From Streptomyces flavochromogenes (lineage in GTDB: Bacteria; Actinomycetota; Actinomycetes; Streptomycetales; Streptomycetaceae): a stretch of 64,000 bases of DNA. A program made the translations under genes and the position numbers. Of this stretch, positions 17,817 through 26,359 are shown piece after piece. Where the stretch lies: contig NZ_JNZO01000002.1 of NCBI RefSeq assembly GCF_000717595.1, forward strand, positions 248,001 to 312,000, given 5' to 3'. Each line of letters begins with the position of its first letter. The first letter of the stretch is position 1. Under the pieces are notes generated by a model. It made no database searches and had not been told where the DNA came from. It saw nothing but the letters and a program-made list of their open reading frames with translations.

Positions 17817-18839
17817 GTGAGCGGACGGCAGAGCGGCAGACCCACCCTGGAGCAGGTCGCGGCCAGGGCCGGGGTCGGCCGGGGCACGGTCTCCCGGGTG
17901 ATCAACGGCTCCCCCCGGGTGAGCGAGCAGACCAGAACGGCCGTCGCCAGAGCAGTCGCCGAACTCGGCTACGTACCCAACCAGGCCGCCCGCGCGCTCG
18001 CCGGCAGCCGCACGGACGCGATCGCGCTCGTCATCCCCGAGGCCGAGGCCCGGCTCTTCACGGAGCCGTACTTCCTCGACCTGATCCGCGGGGTGAGTGC
18101 CGAACTCGCCGAGGCCGACAAGCAGTTGCTGCTCACCCTGGTCCGCAGCGAGCAGGAGCGGCAGCGCTTCGAGCAGTATCTGGCCGCCCAGCGCGTCGAC
18201 GGCGTCCTGCTCGCCTCCGTCCACGGTGACGACCCGCTGCCCGACCGGATCAGGGAACTGGGGCTGCCGGTCGTCATGAACGGACGCCGCTCCGAGGCCG
18301 AGCCCGTGCCGTACGTCGACTCCGACAACATCGGGGCCGGCCGGGCGGCCGTCGCCCACCTCGTGGGGCGGGGGCGGAGCAGGATCGCGACCGTCACCGG
18401 ACCGCTCGACATGTACGTGGCCCGTGCCCGGCTCGGCGGCTACCGGGCGGGGCTCGCGGAGGCCGGACTCGCCCCCGACGAGGAGCTGGTCTCCGCGGGC
18501 GACTTCACCGAGGAGGGCGGCCGGAGGGCGATGCGGCTGCTGCTCGACCGCAGCCCGGACCTGGACGCCGTCTTCGTCGCCTCCGACGTCATGGCGGCCG
18601 GCGCGCGGGGCGCGCTGCGGGAGGCGGGCCGCCGGGTCCCCGAGGACGTGGCCCTCGTCGGCGTCGACGACTCACCGGTGGCGCGGCTGATGGACCCGCC
18701 GCTGACGAGCGTGCGGCAGCCGATCGAGGAGATGGGCCGCACGATGGCCCGGATGCTCCTGGAGGAGATCGTGGAGGCACCGGAGGAGCCCCGTCGGCGG
18801 GTGCTGCCGACGGAGCTGATCGAGCGGGAGTCGTGCTGA
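17817..18839 (+). CDS. cebR: LacI-family cellulose-utilisation repressor
   Basis: A 340-residue regulator. The GTG at 17817 gives (M)SGRQSGRPTLEQVAARAGVG, matching known CebR N-termini; AGGGGAG lies 10 bases upstream. The frame is open further upstream but that part is not protein-like. The helix-turn-helix is at about residues 9-28 (LEQVAARAGVGRGTVSRVIN), the hinge QAARALAG at about 52-60, and the rest is a periplasmic-binding-protein-like effector domain (VDGVLLASVHGDDPLP, GVDDSPVARLMDPPLTSVRQ). CebR represses cellulase and ceb genes and is released by cellobiose or cellotriose. The adjacent perfect boxes and divergent cebE strongly support the name. Confidence 0.94.
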   Translation: MSGRQSGRPTLEQVAARAGVGRGTVSRVINGSPRVSEQTRTAVARAVAELGYVPNQAARALAGSRTDAIALVIPEAEARLFTEPYFLDLIRGVSAELAEADKQLLLTLVRSEQERQRFEQYLAAQRVDGVLLASVHGDDPLPDRIRELGLPVVMNGRRSEAEPVPYVDSDNIGAGRAAVAHLVGRGRSRIATVTGPLDMYVARARLGGYRAGLAEAGLAPDEELVSAGDFTEEGGRRAMRLLLDRSPDLDAVFVASDVMAAGARGALREAGRRVPEDVALVGVDDSPVARLMDPPLTSVRQPIEEMGRTMARMLLEEIVEAPEEPRRRVLPTELIERESC

Positions 18840-19503
18840 TCGCCACCGCGGCCCGCGAGCTCCTCGGAGCGTCGGGTGACGCGCTCGCCGGCCGGGCCGT
18901 CGTCAACCTGACGGACGGCACGTCGGCGGAGGCCAGGGCGGTGGCCGACGGGGCCGGAGGCCGGGGTGCGCGGTATCTCCACGGCCAGATCGTGACGATC
19001 GCCCTGGGCATCGGGGCAGCGGGGACCGTGGTCCTCTACGGTGGTTCCTCCTCCGTCCACGAGCGCTTTCAGCCGGTGCTCCGGCTGATCCGAGGGCGGG
19101 GAACGCTGATCGCCGAGGACGCCGGCGTCCCGGCCCTGTACGGCATGGCGGTGCACGACACCATGTGGGGCGCACTCAACGGATTCCCGCACGCGGCCGC
19201 CCTGCTGTCCAGTGAGGGCATCGGGGTGAAGCGGTTCCCGGACGACGCCCAGGCCTCCATGTCGGCGCTCCTCGCGTCCTTTCCGGTGATCGCTGACGAG
19301 GTCGACTGCGGGACGTACGCGGCGGAGTACGGGGCACTCCAGCACCACCGGCCGTCGGTCGAGGACCTGGTCCGCGAGAGCGCGGCACGGAACGTCGACG
19401 CCGAGTCCCCCCCCGCTACACCCTTGATCTGGTGAACAAGGCCGTGGAAGAGGGGGTCGGCGGCGACAGTGACGCGCGGCTGGTCGAGCACTTCAGGAAG
19501 TAG
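18833..19503 (+). pseudogene. Degenerate NAD(P)-dependent imine-reductase-like gene
   Basis: A remnant of a reductase of the 6-phosphogluconate-dehydrogenase/imine-reductase type. What remains is the end of the cofactor domain (GRAVVNLTDGTSAEARAVAD) and the helical domain (GARYLHGQIVTIALGIG, GVPALYGMAVHDTMWGALNGF, LLSSEGIGV). The Rossmann Gly-rich motif expected in the first 20 residues is missing, and the frame starts inside the cebR stop region. In a run of eight C at about 19407-19414 the frame is lost: read on, it stops early at 19435, whereas a shift restores RYTLDLVNKAVEEGVG and a natural end at 19503. It is both 5'-truncated and frameshifted, so probably dead. A homopolymer sequencing error could explain the shift but not the missing N-terminus. 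Confidence 0.8.
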
Positions 19504-19519
19504 CCCGACAGCGCGACAG

Positions 19520-19560
19520 CCTGCGGCCGGCCGGGACCCGGAGGTCCGGCCGGCCGCAGG
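19520..19560. terminator. Bidirectional hairpin terminator
   Basis: A 15-bp perfect stem (19520-19534 with 19546-19560, 11-base loop) lies between the reductase remnant and the convergent GH6 gene. It is very GC-rich and has no U-tract. Confidence 0.88.
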
Positions 19561-19575
19561 GGCCCGGGCGGGGAG

Positions 19576-21321
19576 CTACAGCGCCGGGTGGGCGTTCTTC
19601 AGGAGCTCCTGGAACTGGGCCGAGAACCACTGGCCCGAGATCGGGGCGTCCGGCAGCGCGCCCGACATGCTGTTCCCGTTACGGGCGTTGCCCGTGTACG
19701 TCGGGTCGCACATCCGGTCGAAGCCCTTGCCCTCGTTGTTCGGGATCTCCTTGCTGGCGCCGTCGGACTCGCCCGGGGGCTTGACCCAGACGTACGCGTC
19801 GATGCCCGCGGCGGGCGCAGCCTGGGGTCGCTCGCCGAGCCCCGCGCCGGACTGGTTGCACCAGTTGCCGAGGTGGATGCGACGGTCGTACTTGCCGCCG
19901 TTGACGTACGTGTCGACGGTGGTCGTCGGGCCCGCGGCGGTGGGCCGGGCGGTGCCGCCCCAGCCGTTGCGGGAGGTGTCGATCAGCATGCCGAGGTTGC
20001 TGTCGAAGCCGAGCGAGACCAGCTTGGTGCGCATCGCCTGGGCGTAGGACAGCTCGTCGGTGTACCGGTTCCAGTCGACCCACTTCGACTGGCGCACGGA
20101 GACGCCGTTCACGCTGTCGTTGATGGTGAAGTGGTCCTCCTTCAGGGCGCTGTAGTTGGCGGTGTTGACGATGAAGCCGTGGACGTTGGCGACCGTGGAG
20201 CCCTCGGCCGTGGCGGCCTGCTTGAACAGCTCGGCGGAGGCGCCGAAGTTGTCGTCCCAGCCCAGCCAGCCGTGGTGGCCGGCGTCCACGTAGTTGTAGA
20301 CGTTGCCGATCGCGCCCAGCTTCTTGAGCGCGTAGCCGACGCCGGTGATGTAGTTGCCGTTGGCCTTCATGACGTCGCAGTTGGCCGTGGCGGTCGGGCG
20401 TCCCGAGACGTTGGTGACCAGGTTCGGCAGCGAGTCGATCTCGACCGTGGTGACGATCCGCAGGCCCGCGTACTTCGAGTCGGCGAGGATCGCGGCGATC
20501 GGGTCGATGTACTCGGTCTTGTAGCGGCCGATCTCGGTCGGGCCGAGCTCTCCGTTGGAGGCGAGCGCGGCACAGTCGCGGCCGGGCAGGTTGTAGATGA
20601 CCAGCTGGACGACGAGCTCGCCGGAGCCCTTCTGCTTCAGGGCCTCGTCGAGGTGGGCGCGCAGACCCATGGAGGTGGACGAGCCGTTGACGGCGGCGAT
20701 CCGGTCCAGCCAGACACCGGTGGGCTGGTTCGAGATCTTGGAGCCGCCCGGCTCGGCCGCCGCCTTCGCGGACCATTCGGGGTTCACGTACACCTTGGCG
20801 CCGGCGTACGGGTTGTCGGCCTTGGTGCCGGCCGGCGGCGTCGTCGGCGGGGTGGTCGGGGGAGTGGTGGGCGGGGTGGTCGGGGGTGTCGTCGGCTCGG
20901 TGGCGCCGTTGCAGACGACCCCGTTGAGCTTGAAGGTCGCGGGTACGGCGTTGGTGCCGCTGTACGAGCCGTTGAACCCGAAGGAGGCCGAACCACCGGT
21001 GGCCAGGGTTCCGTTGTAGGAGAGGCTCTTGGCGGTGACGGCGGCGCCGGACTGGGTGATGGTGGCGTTCCAGCCCTGGGTGACCTGCTGGTTGCCGGCG
21101 TAGGTCCACTCGAGGGTCCAGGCGGCCACCGGGTCACCGGTGTTGGTGACGGTCACGCTGGTGCCGAAGCCGGTGTTCCACTGGTTGGTGATCTGGTAGT
21201 CGACCTTGCAGCCGGGGGTGGCGGCGCCGGCGGTGGCGGTGCCGAAGACGGTGGCGGTGGCGCCGGTGGCCGTGATGAGACCGAGGGCGGCCAGGAGGGC
21301 GGTGCGGCTGGTGCGGCTCAT
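19576..21321 (-). CDS. Secreted CBM2-GH6 exocellulase (cellobiohydrolase)
   Basis: A 581-residue secreted enzyme. A signal peptide covers residues 1-34, a CBM2 cellulose-binding module about 37-140 (CKVDYQITNQWNTGF to FKLNGVVCNG), a PTTPP-repeat linker about 143-165, and the GH6 domain to the end. Catalytic aspartates are seen in VIYNLPGRDCAALAS and TTVEIDSLPNLVTN. Length and the extended loops (YVDAGHHGWLGWDDNF, DTSRNGWGG) fit processive Cel6B-type cellobiohydrolases rather than short endoglucanases. It releases cellobiose from non-reducing ends, feeding the ceb importer. It lies 38 bases downstream of the GH5 gene on the same strand, so cotranscription from the divergent CebR-controlled region is likely. 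Confidence 0.95.
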   Translation of the reverse strand: MSRTSRTALLAALGLITATGATATVFGTATAGAATPGCKVDYQITNQWNTGFGTSVTVTNTGDPVAAWTLEWTYAGNQQVTQGWNATITQSGAAVTAKSLSYNGTLATGGSASFGFNGSYSGTNAVPATFKLNGVVCNGATEPTTPPTTPPTTPPTTPPTTPPAGTKADNPYAGAKVYVNPEWSAKAAAEPGGSKISNQPTGVWLDRIAAVNGSSTSMGLRAHLDEALKQKGSGELVVQLVIYNLPGRDCAALASNGELGPTEIGRYKTEYIDPIAAILADSKYAGLRIVTTVEIDSLPNLVTNVSGRPTATANCDVMKANGNYITGVGYALKKLGAIGNVYNYVDAGHHGWLGWDDNFGASAELFKQAATAEGSTVANVHGFIVNTANYSALKEDHFTINDSVNGVSVRQSKWVDWNRYTDELSYAQAMRTKLVSLGFDSNLGMLIDTSRNGWGGTARPTAAGPTTTVDTYVNGGKYDRRIHLGNWCNQSGAGLGERPQAAPAAGIDAYVWVKPPGESDGASKEIPNNEGKGFDRMCDPTYTGNARNGNSMSGALPDAPISGQWFSAQFQELLKNAHPAL

Positions 21322-21358
21322 GCGGGTGGGGATTCCTTTCAGGGGGTTTCCAGGGACT

Positions 21359-22909
21359 TCAGGGGGTGAGTGCGCGCAGATGATCGCGCAGTCCGATGCC
21401 GAATGCGGTGGGGGTGCCGTCGTACGAACTGATCAGTGCGGGACCGGAGTTGCAGTTCCAGGTGTTCCAGGTCCAGCCCAGGTACGAGAGGCCGCGGTCG
21501 TCGAACCACTTCATGACGCGGTCGATGAACGCGTGTCCGCAGGTGTTCTCACCGATCTCGCCCGCGAGGAGCGGAACCTCGGCGGCTACCGGGGCGAGGG
21601 TGTTGTTCCAGCACGTCTCGTCGGCGCAGGTGTTGAAGTTGTAGACGTGCCAGGCGGCGGCCAGATTGCCCGCCGGGTCCGTGGGGCGGTACGTGAGCCA
21701 CTGGCTCAGGTCGTTGGAGTACGCGATGCCCGGGACGAGGACGAGGTTCTTCGACCCCGTGGCCCGCACCGCGTCCAGCAGGTCCTGCATGCCGGCGACC
21801 TCGTAGCCGATGCCGGGGCAGGTGCCGCCGTCGCGCCAGCAGGACCAGGCCTGGGCCGCGGTGGAGGTCGCCCGGTCCGGATAGGGCTCGTTGAACAGGT
21901 CGAAGACGACCCGCTTGTCGTTCTTGAAGGTGTTCGCCACCGAGGTCCAGAACGCCGGTGTGTACTGGGCGTCGGGCATCGGCTTCTGGCAGGAGGCGTG
22001 GACGTCGGCGCAGCCGGCGGAGTTGCCCGTGTACTGGCCGTACGTCCAGTGGAGTTCGAGCACCGGGGTCATGCCGTGCGCGATGACCTTGGTGACCAGG
22101 TCCTTCACGGCGTTGATGTAGTTCGCGCCCCGGTACTCGGGCTTGATGTTGTCCAGGCCGAGCCAGCACTCCTCGTTGAGCGGAATGCGGACCGTGTTGG
22201 CCTTCCAGTCGGCGATCGCCTTGACGGAGGCGTCGTCGACGGGGCCGTCCCAGATGCCGTAGCCCTGGACGCACATGAACTCGCCGCCGGAGCGGTTGAC
22301 GCCGAGCAGGCGTCGGGTCGCGCCGTTCTGATCGGTGAACCTGTTGCCGGACACGCCGAGTTCGGGCGCGCCGGTGACCGGGGCCGGTGTCGTCGGGGGA
22401 GTGGTGGGCGGGGTGGTGGGTGGTGTGGTCGGGGGAGTCGTGGGCGGTGTCGTCGGATCGGTGGGCGTGGGAGTCGGCGTCGGGGTGGTGCCCGAGTCGC
22501 ACGGCGTGCCGTTGAGTGTGAACGCGGTGGGCGCGGTGTTGGTACCCGACCACGAGGCGATGAAGCCGCCCGTGACCTTCGCGCCCGTGGCGAGCGCGGC
22601 GTTCCAACTCTCGTTCACCACGGTGACGCCGGTCCCGGACTGGGACCACCTGCCGCCCCAGCCCTGACTGACGACCTGGCCGGCCGGGAGGGCGAAGCCG
22701 AGGGTCCAGCCGTTCAGTGCGGCACTGTTGTTGGTGACGGTGACGGCGCCCTGGTAGCCGCCGGCCCACTGGCCGACGACCGAGTACTCCACCGTGCAAG
22801 CGGGTGCGGCCGCGGCTCCTGAGGCCGTACCCATGAGGGCGAACGCGGTGCTCGCCATCGTGAGCGCCACTCCGGAGAGCAGCGCGGACAGACGTGGGGG
22901 ATGTCGCAT
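21359..22909 (-). CDS. Secreted CBM2-GH5 cellulase (endoglucanase)
   Basis: A 516-residue secreted enzyme from the ATG at 22909, preceded by GAGGA. A signal peptide covers about 1-34, CBM2 about 35-135 (CTVEYSVVGQWAGGY to FTLNGTPCDSG), then a long TP/PTTPP linker to about 175 and a GH5 catalytic domain. The acid/base is the Glu of VFDLFNEPYPD and the nucleophile the Glu of PLLAGEIGENTCG; HWTYGQYTG and WHVYNFNT supply other conserved residues. An endoglucanase of the GH5 type is expected. It is the first gene of a pair with GH6 and divergent from GH48, with a perfect CebR box in the shared upstream region. Confidence 0.94.
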   Translation of the reverse strand: MRHPPRLSALLSGVALTMASTAFALMGTASGAAAAPACTVEYSVVGQWAGGYQGAVTVTNNSAALNGWTLGFALPAGQVVSQGWGGRWSQSGTGVTVVNESWNAALATGAKVTGGFIASWSGTNTAPTAFTLNGTPCDSGTTPTPTPTPTDPTTPPTTPPTTPPTTPPTTPPTTPAPVTGAPELGVSGNRFTDQNGATRRLLGVNRSGGEFMCVQGYGIWDGPVDDASVKAIADWKANTVRIPLNEECWLGLDNIKPEYRGANYINAVKDLVTKVIAHGMTPVLELHWTYGQYTGNSAGCADVHASCQKPMPDAQYTPAFWTSVANTFKNDKRVVFDLFNEPYPDRATSTAAQAWSCWRDGGTCPGIGYEVAGMQDLLDAVRATGSKNLVLVPGIAYSNDLSQWLTYRPTDPAGNLAAAWHVYNFNTCADETCWNNTLAPVAAEVPLLAGEIGENTCGHAFIDRVMKWFDDRGLSYLGWTWNTWNCNSGPALISSYDGTPTAFGIGLRDHLRALTP

Positions 22910-23181
22910 GAGCGAGTCCTCGCAGCGAGGGCACACCCCTGACGGTGTGCCGACCGGACGGATTCGCTCCCACTGGTCGGGCAGACCGTAGCGGCAACTG
23001 CCGCCAAGGAAAAGAGGTGTTGGGTAAATTCCCTCGCTGATTGCCTTCGACTCTTCACGCACCTTGACGCCGATGCGTCCCAACTGCACAGTGGGAGCGC
23101 TCCCACTGGTTCAGAGCTTGTCTCCATGCACCTTCGCTCTTCGCTCCCCCGACCTCCCGAGCCGCGAGGAGAACCACCCGC
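22910..23181. promoter_or_regulatory. Divergent cellulase control region
   Basis: A 272-base gap between the GH5 and GH48 starts. It holds one perfect CebR box at 23092-23105 and a degenerate one near 22959-22972 (minus-strand TGGGAGCGAATCCG, 10 of 14 matches) closer to GH5. CebR control of both directions is likely. Confidence 0.75.
23092..23105. promoter_or_regulatory. CebR box upstream of the cellulases
   Basis: A perfect TGGGAGCGCTCCCA palindrome 77 bases before the GH48 start and 183 bases before the GH5 start. It links the extracellular cellulases to the same repressor as the importer. Confidence 0.93.
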
Positions 23182-26094
23182 ATGCCACGCCTCCGAGCAA
23201 GAACGCGACCACGCCGGCAGCTGACCGCGCTGGCCGCCGCGCTCTCCCTCCCCCTCGGTCTCACGGCCGTCGGGGCCACCCCGGCCCAGGCCGCCGACGT
23301 GCAGTGCAGCGTCGACTACAAGACGAACGACTGGGGTTCGGGCTTCACCGCCGAGCTCACCCTCACCAACCGCGCCACGACCGCGCTCAACGGCTGGACC
23401 CTCACCTACGCCTACGCCGGTGACCAGAAGCTCACCAACGGCTGGAGCGGCGTCTGGTCCCAGTCCGGCAAGAACGTCACGGTGACCAACGCCTCCTGGA
23501 ACGGCGCCCTCGCCGCCGGGGCCGCCACCACCACCGGCGCCCAGTTCACCTACTCCGGCGCCAACGCCGCCCCCACCTCCTTCGCGGTCAACGGCACCCC
23601 CTGCACGGGCGCCCACCAGCCGCCCGTCGCCGTCCTCACCAGCCCCGCACCGGGCGCCGTCTTCACCTCGGGCGACGCGGTGCCCCTCGCCGCCACCGCC
23701 GCCGCGGCCGACAGCGCCACCGTGAGCAAGGTGGAGTTCTACAGCGACACCACGCTCCTCGGCACCGACACCACCGCGCCCTTCACCTTCAGCGCGTCCG
23801 GGCTCGGCACCGGCGCCCACTCCCTCTACGCCAAGGCCTACGACAGCCTCGGCGCCTCCGCCGAGTCCGCGCCCGTCGGCATCACCGTCGCCGCCGGCCC
23901 CGCGCTCGTCGCCGCCCCGAGCCAGCTCGGGGTCCGCCAGGGTGCGACCGGCACCTTCGACCTGAAGCTCTCCACCGCCCCCACCGCCAATGTCACGGTG
24001 AGCATCGCCCGTACCTCGGGCAACACCAATCTCACCGCGACCCCGGCCTCGCTCACCTTCACCCCGGCGAACTGGAACACCGCCCAGAAGGTGACCGTCG
24101 CCGCCGCGGCCACCGGAACCGGCTCCGCCGTCTTCACCGCGAGCGCACCCGGCCACGCCAAGGCCGAGGTCACCGTCGCCCAGCTGGCCGCGAACTCCAC
24201 GTACGACGCCCGCTTCCTCGACCTCCACGGGAAGATCACCAACCCGGCCAACGGCTACTTCTCGCCCGAGGGCATCCCGTACCACTCCGTCGAGACGCTG
24301 ATCGTCGAGGCCCCCGACCACGGGCACGAGACGACCTCGGAGGCGTACAGCTACCTCATCTGGCTCCAGGCCATGTACGGCAAGATCACCGGCGACTGGA
24401 CCAAGTTCAACGGCGCCTGGGAGACCATGGAGAAATTCATGATCCCCACCCACGCCGACACGCCCACCACCGGCTCCTACAACGCCTCCAAGCCGGCCAC
24501 CTACGCCCCCGAGTGGGACCTGCCCTCCCAGTACCCGGCGCGCCTCGACTCCGGTGTGACCTCCGGCTCCGACCCGATCGCCGCCGAACTCAAGAGCGCC
24601 TACGGCACCGACGACATCTACGGCATGCACTGGATCCAGGACGTCGACAACGTCTACGGCTTCGGCAACGAGCCCGGGAAGTGCTCCGCCGGTCCGACGG
24701 CCACCGGCCCCTCGTACATCAACACCTTCCAGCGCGGACCGCAGGAGTCCGTCTGGGAGACCGTCACCCACCCCACCTGCGACAACTTCGGCTACGGCGG
24801 ACGGAACGGCTACCTGGACCTGTTCACCGGGGACGCCTCCTACGCCAAGCAGTGGAAGTTCACCAACGCCCCCGACGCCGACGCCCGCGCCGTACAGGCC
24901 GCCTACTGGGCCGACCTCTGGGCCAAGGAGCAGGGCAGGGGCGGTCAGGTCTCCGCCACCGTCGGCAAGGCCGCCAAGATGGGCGACTACCTGCGGTACG
25001 CCATGTTCGACAAGTACTTCAAGAAGGCCGGGAACTGCGTCGGCCCCACCACGTGCCCCGCCGGCACCGGCAAGGACAGCGCGCACTACCTGATGTCCTG
25101 GTACTACGCCTGGGGCGGCGCCACCGACACCTCGGCCGGCTGGTCCTGGCGCATCGGCTCCAGCCACGCCCACGGCGGCTACCAGAACCCCCTCGCCGCC
25201 TACGCGCTCAGCGAGTACGCCCCGCTCAAGCCCAAGTCGACGACGGGCGCGGCGGACTGGGCGACCAGCCTCGACCGGCAGCTGGAGTTCTACCGCTGGC
25301 TCCAGTCCGACGAGGGCGCCATCGCGGGCGGCGCCACCAACAGCTGGCAGGGCCGCTACGCCACCCCGCCGGCCGGCACCCCCACCTTCCACGGCCTCTT
25401 CTACGACGAGAAGCCCGTCTACCACGACCCGGCGTCGAACCAGTGGTTCGGCTTCCAGGCCTGGTCGATGGAGCGGGTCGCCGAGTACTACCAGCAGACC
25501 GGTGACGCCCAGGCGAAGACCGTCCTCGACAAATGGGTCTCCTGGGCGCTGTCCAAGACGACGGTCAACCCGGACGGCACCTACCGCATCCCCTCCACCC
25601 TGCAGTGGTCCGGCGCGCCCGACACCTGGAACGCGGCGAGCCCCGGCGCCAACGCCGGCCTGCACGTCACCGTCGCCGACTACACCGACGACGTCGGCGT
25701 GGCCGCCGCCTACGCCAAGACCCTCACCTACTACGCGGCCAAGTCCGGCCACGCCGAGGCCAAGCGCGTCGCCAAGGCCCTCCTCGACGGCATGTGGGAC
25801 CACCACCAGGACCCGCTGGGCATCGCGGTCGAGGAGACCCGCGCCGACTACAACCGCTTCGACGACCCCGTGTACGTACCGAACGGCTGGACCGGCACCA
25901 TGCCGAACGGCGACACGGTGAACAACTCCTCCACCTTCGCCTCGATCCGCACCTTCTACCAGGACGACCCGGCCTGGCCGAAGATCGAGGCCTACCTGGC
26001 GGGCGGCGCCGCGCCCGTCTTCACCTACCACCGGTTCTGGGCCCAGGCGGACATCGCCCTGGCCATGGGCTCGTACGCGGAGCTGCTCGAATAG
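23182..26094 (+). CDS. Secreted CBM2-GH48 reducing-end exocellulase
   Basis: A 970-residue secreted enzyme; GAGGAGAA precedes the ATG. An Arg-rich signal peptide covers about 1-37, CBM2 about 38-140 ([14 protein letters not shown] to [10 protein letters not shown]), an Ig-like domain about 145-235 ([39 protein letters not shown]) and a second beta-domain about 240-335 ([20 protein letters not shown]). The GH48 domain begins [20 protein letters not shown]. The putative catalytic acid is the Glu in [21 protein letters not shown]48 enzymes are processive and act from cellulose reducing ends, complementing the GH6. The two beta-domains replace the single FN3 linker common in related enzymes. A strong terminator follows. 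Confidence 0.95.
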   Translation: MPRLRARTRPRRQLTALAAALSLPLGLTAVGATPAQAADVQCSVDYKTNDWGSGFTAELTLTNRATTALNGWTLTYAYAGDQKLTNGWSGVWSQSGKNVTVTNASWNGALAAGAATTTGAQFTYSGANAAPTSFAVNGTPCTGAHQPPVAVLTSPAPGAVFTSGDAVPLAATAAAADSATVSKVEFYSDTTLLGTDTTAPFTFSASGLGTGAHSLYAKAYDSLGASAESAPVGITVAAGPALVAAPSQLGVRQGATGTFDLKLSTAPTANVTVSIARTSGNTNLTATPASLTFTPANWNTAQKVTVAAAATGTGSAVFTASAPGHAKAEVTVAQLAANSTYDARFLDLHGKITNPANGYFSPEGIPYHSVETLIVEAPDHGHETTSEAYSYLIWLQAMYGKITGDWTKFNGAWETMEKFMIPTHADTPTTGSYNASKPATYAPEWDLPSQYPARLDSGVTSGSDPIAAELKSAYGTDDIYGMHWIQDVDNVYGFGNEPGKCSAGPTATGPSYINTFQRGPQESVWETVTHPTCDNFGYGGRNGYLDLFTGDASYAKQWKFTNAPDADARAVQAAYWADLWAKEQGRGGQVSATVGKAAKMGDYLRYAMFDKYFKKAGNCVGPTTCPAGTGKDSAHYLMSWYYAWGGATDTSAGWSWRIGSSHAHGGYQNPLAAYALSEYAPLKPKSTTGAADWATSLDRQLEFYRWLQSDEGAIAGGATNSWQGRYATPPAGTPTFHGLFYDEKPVYHDPASNQWFGFQAWSMERVAEYYQQTGDAQAKTVLDKWVSWALSKTTVNPDGTYRIPSTLQWSGAPDTWNAASPGANAGLHVTVADYTDDVGVAAAYAKTLTYYAAKSGHAEAKRVAKALLDGMWDHHQDPLGIAVEETRADYNRFDDPVYVPNGWTGTMPNGDTVNNSSTFASIRTFYQDDPAWPKIEAYLAGGAAPVFTYHRFWAQADIALAMGSYAELLE

Positions 26095-26130
26095 CAGCCG
26101 CCCCGCACGGAGCGGCTCCGCGTACGACGA

Positions 26131-26165
26131 GACCGGGCGGTCCCCGAGAAGGGGACCGCCCGGTC
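26131..26165 (+). terminator. Hairpin terminator after GH48
   Basis: A 15-bp perfect stem (26131-26145 with 26151-26165, loop GAGAA) lies 36 bases after the GH48 stop. It has no U-tract. Confidence 0.92.
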
Positions 26166-26302
26166 CTCCGCGGTTCCCGCGTCTCTCCCGACGCCCTGTC
26201 ACCGTCGTCTCCGGCGGGGCGCACGGTCGCATCCCGTCGCCCCGGCGGTGCGGCCGGTCCCAAGGGTCCATTGACGCCCGCGATCTCCCCTCCTACGTTC
26301 TC

Positions 26303-26337
26303 GTTCGGACATACGACCGTTGATCGATATGTCGAAC
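26303..26337. promoter_or_regulatory. Imperfect inverted repeat upstream of the GH51 gene
   Basis: GTTCGGACATA (26303-26313) faces TATGTCGAAC (26328-26337); the arms match except for one extra G. It lies 22 bases before the GH51 GTG. The AT-rich core and position suggest an operator for a regulator distinct from CebR and from the GAAGCGCTTC family. The regulator is unknown. Confidence 0.5.
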
Positions 26338-26359
26338 ATTTCGAGCGAGAGGGAATCGC

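Noticed and set aside
20830..20900. GGTGG(T/C)-type short repeats that could look like a repeat array or CRISPR
   Set aside because: They encode the PTTPP linker of the GH6 enzyme (and likewise at 22390-22460 for GH5); unit length is too short and there are no spacers.
22714..26271. A 1185-codon open frame on the minus strand antisense to GH48
   Set aside because: It is a GC-rich shadow: Gly/Val/Arg-dominated composition without domains, opposite a clear GH48 enzyme with signal peptide, CBM2 and catalytic motifs.
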